This document shows, piece by piece, positions 54,520-64,000 of a stretch of 64,000 bases of DNA (positions are counted from its first letter, which is position 1; every line of letters starts with the position of its first letter). The translations under genes and the position numbers were made by a program. The notes under the pieces were generated by a model. It saw only the letters and a program-made list of their open reading frames with translations. It searched no databases and was not told the DNA's origin. Source of the DNA: Erpobdella octoculata (Eukaryota > Annelida > Clitellata > Hirudinida > Erpobdellidae); assembly GCA_963978895.1 (NCBI GenBank), contig OZ022238.1:15489154-15553153 (forward strand), given 5' to 3'.

Positions 54520-54950
54520 AATTTTTAAAAGTTTTTCTAATGTTTGTTTCTCTCGCTCCCGTTTCCTTCCCCGCTTGCTCTCCCGCTCTCGGTCGCTTTC
54601 TCGCTCCCGGTTGCTTTCCTGATCCCGGTCGCTTTCCCGCTTCCGGCCGTTTTCTCCTTCTCGTTCGCTTTCCCGATCCCGGACGCTTTTCCGCTCTTGG
54701 TCGCTTTACCTTTCTCGCTCGCTTTTCGCTCTCAGTTGATTTTTGTTCCCTCTTGCTTTCCCGTTCCCGTTTCCGCTCATTTTATAGTTCCCGTTTCCGC
54801 TCGCTCTCCCGCTCCCGCTCCGCTCATTTAAGATCGATTTCAATTTTTCTTTACTATAATTGTCTCCCATTGCCTCTCAAGCTTTTGTAAAAATTGTATT
54901 ACGATTGGATGAATGGTGTAGCAATGCATAAAGGACTTACATACATAATA
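54520..54950 (+). repeat. Dispersed repeat, CCGGCG-head family, copy 5
   Basis: No head. It begins GTTTTTCTAATGTTTGTTTC, then about 270 bp of imperfect 12- and 24-bp units (GGTCGCTTTCCCGCTCCC type), then ATTGTATTACGATTGGATGA and GCAATGCATAAAGGAC, the complement of the tail in copies 1 and 2. Confidence 0.78.
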
Positions 54951-55079
<129 letters not shown>

Positions 55080-55299
55080 GAGAGGGGGTAGTCGTAAGAA
55101 CGTTTTTCAATTTTTTTAAAAACATCCTTCATATTTGTTTTTAAAAATAAGAAAATCTTTGAGGGGCACTCCCTAGTCCCCCAATGACATCAAAAAATTA
55201 ATAGGAAGTAGTTGAAAAATCGATTACAATTTTTCTTACCAAAAACAAAAAACAAAAAATCATTTTGTTGAATATATTATTAATACTATATATATATAT

Positions 55300-55377
55300 T
55301 ACGAATATTTCAATATATATTACGAATATTTCAATATATATTACGAATATTTCAATATATATTACGAATATTTCAAT
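55300..55377. repeat. 22-bp minisatellite
   Basis: Four units of ATATATATTACGAATATTTCA type. Confidence 0.9.
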
Positions 55378-55499
55378 AACTTGTTTATTGAATTCAAAAA
55401 CCGATATCATCTGTTGCACAACTGATTCCGTCTTAATTATAGTAAAACTTCGTGAATTTATAATATTCTTTATAGCAACAAACTTGTTGCACGAGTGAA

Positions 55500-56270
55500 T
55501 GAATCAGTTTCAGTTATAGTAAAATAAGGTGAATTAATGTCATTTCAACACTAGCTTTGGTCGGTTTAGGCTGTTCGCTATAAACAAAAACTAACATCAG
55601 TTCTACAACGAAAACTGAAAAAAATTTATTCGTACAATGACAATTGTGAATTGTGATTCCGATTATGGTGAAGAAATTGATAATCGTCAGTTTATGAATT
55701 GGTCTGATATAGTTGATGTGGAAGTAGTTGCTTCAAAATTGTAAAAAAAAGATGTTAGAAAAGAACTGTTTTGTCAAAATTAGATGAAGCGGCATGTTTA
55801 CAATGGCTAAAATATGTTTAGAGTTAAGAGTTTCATTAAAAAAATAATTTACAGATCTATTTAGGCCTTGAATTTCTAGACCTAGAAGAAGACTTACAAA
55901 ACCTAAACTAATAAGAATTCATTCAGACAGTCTTTTCGATAAGGAAAAAACGTAGTCTTCGCCGTAATCTGTTTTTTTAACAGTAGCAAGTTAGAATTTT
56001 CTGGTGAATTACATTCAGTTAAAACACATTTATAAACTCAGCAAAAAGTTAAATTTAAACGGCAACCTGTTGACCATCGACGCTAATAAAACTGAAGATA
56101 GTGATATTTTAACGTCATAAAAATGTCCAGCAGCTATTTACTGAATTAAAAAACTTACAAACCAACATGTTTTTACAAAAAAATTAATTTGAACTTGAGC
56201 TAATAGTTAAAAGTAGATGAACATTTTGTTGGAACCATGGGCCATTTTGTTAATGTTCTAGAAATTTAAC
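55500..56270. other. No gene seen, possible decayed coding relic
   Basis: ATGACAATTGTGAATTGTGA at 55637 opens a short frame (MTIVNCDSDYGEEIDNR), and 55900-56140 has short coding-like phrases, all broken by stops. Possibly an old transposase. No identifiable family. Confidence 0.3.
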
Positions 56271-56271
56271 A

Positions 56272-57391
56272 CAAAGAATTAATAAGATGTATAAGGAATT
56301 AATAAGATGTATAAGGAATTAATAAGATGTATAAGGAATTAATAAGATGTATAAGGAATTAATAAGATGTACAAGGAATTAATAAGATGTATAAGGAATT
56401 AATAAGATGTATAAGGAATTAATAAGATGTATAAGGAATTAATAAGATGTACAAGGAATTAATAAGATGTATAAGGAATTAATAAGATGTATAAGGAATT
56501 AATAAGATGTATAAGGAATTAATAAGATGTATAAAGAATTAATAAGATGTATAAAGAATTAATAAGATGTATAAGGAATTAATAAGATGTATAAGGAATT
56601 AATAAGATGTATAAAGAATTAATAAGATGTATAAAGAATTAATAAGATGTATAAGGAATTAATAAGATGTATAAGGAATTAATAAGATGTATAAGGAATT
56701 AATAAGATGTATAAGGAATTAATAAGATTTATAAGGAATTAATAAGATGTATAAAGAATTAATAAGATGTATAAAGAATTAATAAGATGTATAAGGAATT
56801 AATAAGATGTATAAGGAATTAATAAGATGTATAAGGAATTAATAAGATGTATAAGGAATTAATAAGATGTATAAGGAATTAATAAGATGTATAAGGAATT
56901 AATAAGATGTATAATTAATAAGATGTATAAAGAATTAATAAGATGTATAAAGAATTAATAAGATGTATAAGGAATTAATAAGATGTATAAGGAATTAATA
57001 AGATGTATAAGGAATTAATAAGATGTATAAGGAATTAATAAGATGTATAAGGAATTAATAAGATGTATAAGGAATTAATAAGATGTATAAGGAATTAATA
57101 AGATGTATAAGGAATTAATAAGATGTATAAGGAATTAATAAGATGTATAACGAATTAATAAGATGTATAAGGAATTAATAAGATGTACAAGGAATTAATA
57201 AGATGTATAAGGAATTAATAAGATGTATAAAGAATTAATAAGATGTATAAGGAATTAATAAGATGTATAAGGAATTAATAAGATGTATAAAGAATTAATA
57301 AGATGTATAAAGAATTAATAAGATGTATAAGGAATTAATAAGATTTATAAGGAATTAATAAGATGTATAAGGAATTAATAAGATGTATAAG
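56272..57391. repeat. 20-bp minisatellite, about 56 units
   Basis: AGGAATTAATAAGATGTATA repeated over 1.1 kb, with variants GTACAAGG, TATAAAGA and ATTTATAA that themselves recur in blocks, and one shortened unit near 56915. Confidence 0.99.
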
Positions 57392-57399
57392 GAGAAAAA

Positions 57400-60055
57400 A
57401 ACCTTTTCTGCAGAGATTTTTTTTAATCAAACCAGAAATGAAACTCATTCTAACTTATTTTATTAAAAAGGTGTTTCATTAAAATAAATTATTACAAAGT
57501 GTTTACGTCTAACTGCATGTAGGTCCTAATCACAAAACCTGATCTAAATCCGGAAACTCCAAGATCTCGGGATTGACAAATTTTCAATCCCATAATGCCG
57601 GGCTTCGAAAAAAATCTGGGCTATTTAATTCTTAAGTGTCACTAATCAATCTAAAGCAAGCTGTAGATATTGTATCGGTAGCATTTCCAACTGCTGGCGT
57701 TATAGTGGAATCATCAAATCAAGCCATGTCAGCCTTCCACCAACAGCAACACAAGTAGAGGAGCTTCTGAATCTCTTCGATTGCATGAAAAGCCTTTTTT
57801 ATTTTATTTACCGACAGAACTGGATTTTGGTTTTTATACAGATTTGGACATCGAAAATTATGTTTGCTGATAATTTATTAAATTTGGTCATGATTATTAA
57901 ATTAATTAGAAAAAAAAGATTTAGAAGAAAAATAAATTAAAATTGTACAAATGTAACTTCAACAATTCAATTTTAGATTCGTGTTTGCAAATGCTGGAGA
58001 AAACGTTGACATGTGAATCGCTTGGTTACATGGAGTAGTTGAAATGCGGCTAATAAATTAATTATTATAATAATCGTGCTAACTGAATTAAGACTGCATA
58101 GCTATTTGTATGACTTGATTAGTCGGTTAATGAGTTGCATAGATAGCCATGGCCAACAGGTGAACAGGCGGACGGACGGACTGATTGATTGATCGATGGG
58201 TGAAGGAAGAAGAAGTGCAAGCGGATGTGCGGATGGATAGAAAAAATGACGAATGGTGGGTGGACTGATGAATAAATTGACAGAAGTAAGGATAAAAAAA
58301 ATAAAAAATAAATGATTGATTGACTGACTGACCGATTGATTGATTGATGGTATAAGTGGAGAGGTGAACGATGGAGAAATGGAAAAGAAAGAACAAACAT
58401 TCATCTGAACGAGTGATTGCATTACAACTTACAACCCAGATGTTTCCATTCAGAACTTTTTCATTGTGATCTTCTGTGTGTGCGTGTATGTGTATGTGTG
58501 AGTGCGTGTGTTTATTTGTGAGTGTATGTGTATGTGTGCGTGTGTGTGTGTGGACGTGATTGTATCTGTGTGATTTTAGTCTCTCTTCTCAAATGCTTAT
58601 TGATATTTTGTTATTTGAATATGCTTGTTGATTTTGTTCAAATAATTTTCGGTATTTGTTTATTTGTTTGTTTGTTTGTCTGTTTACATGGCTCTTCGCA
58701 TTCATCGAATTCTCACATTTGTGAAAGTATTTTTTGTAACATTGGAACATCTTTAAGCTCATGCAATTTGCACGTGCAGAATAATGTGGATGTGTGCGAG
58801 AAGTTCTTTGTTTCTCACGTGTGTGTAGTTTGTACGTTGAAGTTACTTGTGAGGAATGACGTGTGCTTTAATATCTGGTTGGAGTTTTTACTTCTCATCA
58901 TCATCGTTGTTTTGAATGATTTTCGGATGGGTTTTTCTGCGTTTGCTTCAGTAATCCTCAGTAATTCTCAGTCTGTCTTTGTTTCTATCTGTCTGTATTT
59001 TTATGTGTCTCTATTTCTATCTGTCTCTCCATCTGCACGTGTATTTATTCGATTAAAAGCGGATTGAAAAGAAAGATAAGAAAGCATCCAGGAAGTTTTG
59101 CTTGTATTGATAAAAAGCTATTTTTGTGCTTTGTGCAGAAGGAGAGGGGATGGAGAGAGAAGGAGTGTAAAAAGATGGGTGGATGGAGTGGGGAAGGAGA
59201 AAAAAGGGATGAAAAAATACCGAGGGATTAGAAAGAAGAAAAAAATGAAAAGCAATACGAAGGAAGGAGGGAGGAAAAAACTAGAGAAAAAAGAAGGATT
59301 TTGAGAAAAAGTAAAAACTAACAATAATAAACATGATGTTTTTTTATATGATATTTAGTTGTTTTCTGATGCGGTTGTGGTGGAGGTAGAAATATTCAAC
59401 TTGCGAACAACAAAAATAATAATATAAACATTCTTTCATGTGAAAAACAATAATCGTGATTATCTGACATTTTATTGCATAAAAAGAACAGTTTCTAATA
59501 ATGCATATATGCAAATCGAAATATTCATGCAGATAAGCAAACATAACGAACAAACAGAAAGAATTTTTTCTTCCGAAGCGCATTAAGACTGAGCCGCCTC
59601 TCTATTTGCCTTTCTTTTCAGAGATTTAGACCCACCAAGACAACAACCCCCTGCCCACCGATGACCAAGACAACAACCTACCCAACCACCAGCACAACAA
59701 CCCTCAACCACCAGAACAACCAACCACCAACTCTTAATCTCAATAAATTTGAAGTGGAGTTCCAGAGGGCAATGATGACAAAAATGACCTTTTTGTTTTA
59801 TGTTTTCAAAAATCGAAACAAGACTTTTAGGCTGACCTCTGAACGTTTTATAATTTTCGATATATCGTCTTTTCTTTCTATTATTCTCATTTTTATACTT
59901 TTCCACCTACTTAATCACCAATTACCCTGCCCAGACTCAATAAACGGAAACCTTTTCACTTTTCAATCACCAGAAACCCTCCTTACTAACAAATCTCATT
60001 TACAAAATGTTTACAGACAAATTAATTTTCGAAGCTTGTCACAAGAAATAACGTC
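57400..60055. other. No gene seen
   Basis: Mixed low-complexity sequence, with ATTGATTGACTG repeats near 58170-58350, a GGA/AAG purine tract at 59130-59290 and an ACCA-rich patch at 59630-59735. Frames on both strands lack recognisable motifs. Confidence 0.5.
58430..58560. repeat. (GT)n-rich tract
   Basis: Impure GTGTGTATGTG. Confidence 0.9.
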
Positions 60056-60368
60056 TTAATTAAAGAGCCACACTGCACAACGTTTCAATAGCACAGGTGC
60101 GTTGTAACGTGAAGAAGAAATCCACCCGAAATAATCCAGGTATTCCTTAATGGATATTTCAGCCATTGATGCGCCCAGGTAGACAAAAATTTTTTTTAAA
60201 TAATTTACTGAAATCTCTGTAAGTAAGCGAACCTTGTAATACAGGTATATTTCCGGAACAGGTACACAGGACACGTAGAGAAAAGCTTCGGCATTAACAG
60301 CCATCCATCTTGCACCGTTGACGCCAACTCGCATTTGTACGTGCGCTCCTTAATGGCGTCACCTTCAC

Positions 60369-60374
60369 CATCAT

Positions 60375-60405
<31 letters not shown>

Positions 60406-60485
60406 GTCATCCTCATCGTCATCGTCATCATCACCATCATGATCATCATCATCATCGCCATCGCCATCATCATCATCATTACCAT
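60369..60485. repeat. CAT trinucleotide tract
   Basis: CATCAT with CGT/CAC variants. Confidence 0.95.
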
Positions 60486-60529
60486 CGACACGATTGTCGG
60501 TGTTGATTTCGTCAACAACAAACATGGTC

Positions 60530-60690
60530 ATCATATATGATATCATTACATGATCAAAATATATTATATCATTACATGGTCATCATCATATATGATATCA
60601 TTACATGGTCATCCATATATGATATTATTACATGGTCATCATATATGATATCATTACATGGTCTTGATATATGATAGCATTACCACCACT
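60530..60690. repeat. About 27-bp minisatellite
   Basis: ATATATGATATCATTACATG plus GTCATC repeats five to six times with small length changes; the core GATATC is palindromic. Confidence 0.92.
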
Positions 60691-60859
60691 GTAGCTGCAT
60701 CATCATTATCAAGACCATCATGGTTATTAACGTCAACGTCATCACTAAGAAGATAGCCATTACCACTTCAGCGGTCTAAAAAGCATGGTCGATTTATCCA
60801 AATCATGATATGACGGTTGCCGTTGGTGACTATATAAATAAACACTTGTCATCGTTATA

Positions 60860-61441
60860 GTCATCATCACCACTACCACCACCACGATAATTTTTCATCA
60901 TCACCACCACCACCATCATCATAATCATCACTATCACCATCATCATTATCATCACTATCACCATCATCATCATGATCAAGAGGTGTCATTTGTTTTCTTT
61001 CTTATTTATCCATTTGGACTCCATATTTATCTTTTCATCGCATCAAATCAATTTATTTTTCTCAATTTATAAAAGTTTAGCCTACGATGAATTAGCCTGG
61101 AAATTTACTCAAACATCCATCAATTATCGTGACACTTCCGACCACACTGTCATCATCATCATCATCATCACCACCATCATCATCATCATCGTCATCGTCA
61201 TCACCACCACCACCACCACCATCATCATCATCACTATCATCATCATAATCATCATCATCATTATTATCATCATCATCACCATTGTAATCGTCATCGTCAC
61301 CACCACCACCACCACCACCACCATCACCATCACCATCACCATTACCATCACCATTACCATCACCATCACCATTACCATCACCATCACCATCACCATCGCC
61401 ATCACCATCATCACCATCACCACCACCATCACCACCATCAC

Positions 61442-61517
<76 letters not shown>

Positions 61518-61580
61518 TTCATCTTCTTTGTTATCTTTATAATCACCACCACCACCATCATCATCAACATCATAATAGAA
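60860..61580. repeat. CAT/CAC trinucleotide arrays
   Basis: Long impure (CAT)n and (CAC)n blocks, including about 25 uninterrupted ATC units at 61447-61516 and a CACCAT hexamer block at 61315-61400. Confidence 0.97.
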
Positions 61581-61794
61581 CTCACTGTCATCACAATCAA
61601 CCCCTCCATCACATGCCTAATTATATATCGAACGTTATCAAATGCACCATATTGGAGCGGCTATCACGTGCATTCAGTTCTTCTGCCTTCATCATCACTT
61701 CTTATCACAGCTCAACAGTAAACACGCCCGTCAAACTTCGTCAGAATTTCTGCTGGACTACTGCAGATCTCAGATCGTTAATGCCATCGCCATC

Positions 61795-61965
61795 AATGCC
61801 ACCATCGCTATCGTTATCATCACTATCACCATCATCATCACCACAAACATCACCACCATAACCACCACCATCAAAATCATCATCATCATCACCGTCGTCA
61901 TTATCATCATCATCTTAAGCACCATCATCATCGTATTTACCAGGATCATCATCACCACCACCACG
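61795..61965. repeat. ATC/ACC-rich tract
   Basis: Impure trinucleotide repeats. Confidence 0.93.
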
Positions 61966-62164
61966 GTGACTTCTAGAAAGTTCGACGTCCATAATTTACC
62001 TGCCTGAATTTAGTGCTTCGTGAAATAGCCTAGAAGTCCTGTTGGACAGATGCCATTATAATTTTATTTATTCATATGTCCACTCTTTCTTGAAGTCCCA
62101 CGTTGACTGAAAGATCCAATTACAACCGACTTCCTTCGCCATCTTTTTCCTCTTTTTCTCAATA

Positions 62165-62346
62165 TCACTATCATCATTTCCATCATAATAATCGTCATCA
62201 CCATCATGGTCATCATCATCACCACCGTCATAATCATCTCCATCATGGTCATCATCATCACCACCGCCATAATCATCTCCATCATGGTCATTATCATCAC
62301 CACCGCCATAATCATCTCCATCATGGTCATCATCATCATCACCACC
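62165..62346. repeat. 39-bp minisatellite of CAT/CAC type
   Basis: CCATCATGGTCATCATCATC plus ACCACCGYCATAATCATCT repeats four times with near identity, a higher-order unit built from trinucleotides. Confidence 0.95.
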
Positions 62347-62523
62347 GTAAAACACCTCGAACATGAGCAGTCGCTCTCATCGTCAACATTACTTGGATGC
62401 AGATACATAGATTTTCAAACTCAATGAATATTAGGGTTCAAGTCATCCAATCATCTAGTCAACTATCATCTCTCCATCGCACTCAACTCCCTTTCTTGTC
62501 TTAGTAATCATCTATTTGTCTAT

Positions 62524-62575
<52 letters not shown>

Positions 62576-62590
62576 CCACCACCACCACCA
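62524..62590. repeat. (ATC)n then (ACC)n microsatellite
   Basis: About 16 ATC units followed by ACC units. Confidence 0.97.
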
Positions 62591-63039
62591 ACACAATCTT
62601 CTTCAAAAAACTTACATTACTCACTACGCCACAGACAAAGCCTCACCTTCAGTTATTGTGTTACAGAGACGAATCGATAGAACAAATTATGAATCTTGTT
62701 ACACGAAAATAGTATAATTTCATACTTTTGCATGATTTCTAAGAAAAAGTTTTTTTAACTAATAACAACACATAATAATATCTAACAAAACACAAATGGA
62801 ATAATATGAGTAAAAATCGATAATAAGATTAAAGATACAACTAATAACATAGTAAAAAGAACATAAGAAGATGGATAAATACCAGCAAATACGGAGTAGC
62901 ACAAACAAATAAAGATAAATATGAACAGAAATGAAGAAAAATATAGATAAATATGCTTTTTGCTGAGGTCCAATCATGGAAACACCTGTGTCCACTAGAT
63001 TGATTGCTAAATGCTCTGTGACGTCACCCTTAAATTCAC

Positions 63040-63077
63040 GCTCTCTCTTTCTTTTTATCTCTTTCTCTCTTTCTCTC

Positions 63078-63172
<95 letters not shown>

Positions 63173-63300
63173 TTTTCTCCCTTTCTTTCTCTTTCTCTTT
63201 CTCTTTCTCTCTTTCTTTTTTTACTCTCTCTTTCTCTCTTTCTGTCTTTCTTTTTCTTTTTCTCTCTCTATTTCTCCCTTCCTTCTTCCCTTCCTCTTAT
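63040..63300. repeat. (CT)n pyrimidine tract
   Basis: About 90 bp pure CTCTCT within 260 bp of CTTT-rich sequence. Confidence 0.97.
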
Positions 63301-64000
63301 TTTTCTATCTTTTTATTATTTTATCAAATTTTTTCCACTTCCATCTTTAATATTTTTCTTTATTTTAGCTTCCTCGTTCCGAATCCATCCTTATTTCTAT
63401 CTCTCCTTTCCAGTGTGTTCCATTTCATTCCTATTTTAACGACAAACTTTTATTTTTTAAGTCCAACTATTTTTTTCGGTCACCTCATTTCTAAGCCACG
63501 CTCAGTTACTGACCTATTTTTGCTATTTTGTTTTTCGCTTTCTCTCTCTTTTTCTCCGTCTCTCTCACTCTCTCTATCACACACACAATATATTTGAATC
63601 ATATTAAACGTTTAAAAAAATATATTTTCAGAAGTCGTATTTCAACCTGAAGACCCTTGCAATATACACCACGCACACATGCCTACCTTCCATCCCCCCC
63701 CCCCCCCCACACACACACACACATGCACACATGCACAAGTCTCCCCTCCCTCCTTCACAACCACTTGTACGAACAATCCCTGGACAAAATTCCCCTATAA
63801 ATCTCTTCTCAATTACGACCGCCCGTCCGTGCTGGTCCGTGTTGGTATGTCTGCGTCTGCGTCAGTTTTTGTTTGTATTTCTGAATTCACGTCATTATTT
63901 GTTCGTATGCCTGTGTATTTGTTGGTATGTCTGTGTATGCATCAGTTTTAATTTTGTATGTCTGTATTGACGACAGTATTTGTATGTATGTCTGTGCTGC
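63301..64000. other. No gene seen
   Basis: Low-complexity pyrimidine-rich sequence, a C run followed by (CA)n at about 63694-63722, and TATGTCTG/TGTATGTCTG repeats near the end of the window. Confidence 0.5.

Noticed and set aside
56272..57391. CRISPR-like or satellite centromere array
   Set aside because: Direct head-to-tail 20-bp units without spacers, and only 1.1 kb; an ordinary minisatellite.

Overview
This is a 64 kb piece of an AT-rich, intron-bearing animal genome, almost certainly an invertebrate. Evidence: split genes with GT/AG borders, introns of several kb, animal-specific families (a discoidin domain receptor, a type-2 HIG1 protein and GlcNAc-transferase I), tRNA-derived SINEs, and remnants of hAT, MULE, LINE and LTR elements. 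Long (TA)n, (CATA)n, (CCAA)n, (GA)n and (ATC)n arrays make up a large part of the sequence. I cannot fix the phylum; a large-genome lophotrochozoan or similar invertebrate would fit. There are no bacterial operons, CRISPR arrays or rRNA genes.

Layout. (1) 195-15097, plus strand: a complete 11-exon MGAT1 gene (N-acetylglucosaminyltransferase I, 416 residues). Its introns carry a 21-bp minisatellite, two short hAT elements, a frame-broken leucine-rich-repeat (zyg-11-like) gene copy, a LINE fragment, a foldback element and a MULE. (2) 15098-22090: non-genic, with microsatellites, a 300-bp retroposon with 13-bp target duplications, and a 2.5 kb hAT element that has another inverted-repeat element inside it. 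(3) 22091-24010, plus strand: a two-exon HIGD2A-like gene (195 residues) with an unusual C-terminal repeat tail. (4) 24931-41453, minus strand: seven exons of a discoidin domain receptor. They cover the C-terminal half of the discoidin domain, the discoidin-like domain, the stalk, the membrane segment and a cytoplasmic tail. The open frame ends without a kinase domain, and the first exons were not found. Its introns hold a complete 2.4 kb non-autonomous LTR retroelement (181-bp LTRs, SAP-domain acidic repeat protein), a hAT element with a broken transposase and a SINE inside it, and a 2.07 kb (CATA)n array embedded in a dispersed repeat. (5) 41454-64000: no convincing exon. It holds microsatellites, a 20-bp minisatellite over 1.1 kb, a SINE cluster in inverted and tandem arrangement, a MITE and several inverted repeats; it may be the 5' intron of the receptor gene or intergenic.

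The genes act in separate places. MGAT1 is a Golgi enzyme opening the route to complex and hybrid N-glycans. HIGD2A is an inner mitochondrial membrane factor linked to respiratory complex assembly. The receptor is a surface collagen-sensor-type protein. Nothing suggests co-regulation. The strongest points for a second look are the kinase-less receptor frame, the protein-coding non-autonomous LTR element, the repeat-extended HIGD2A, and the set of element insertions with intact target duplications.
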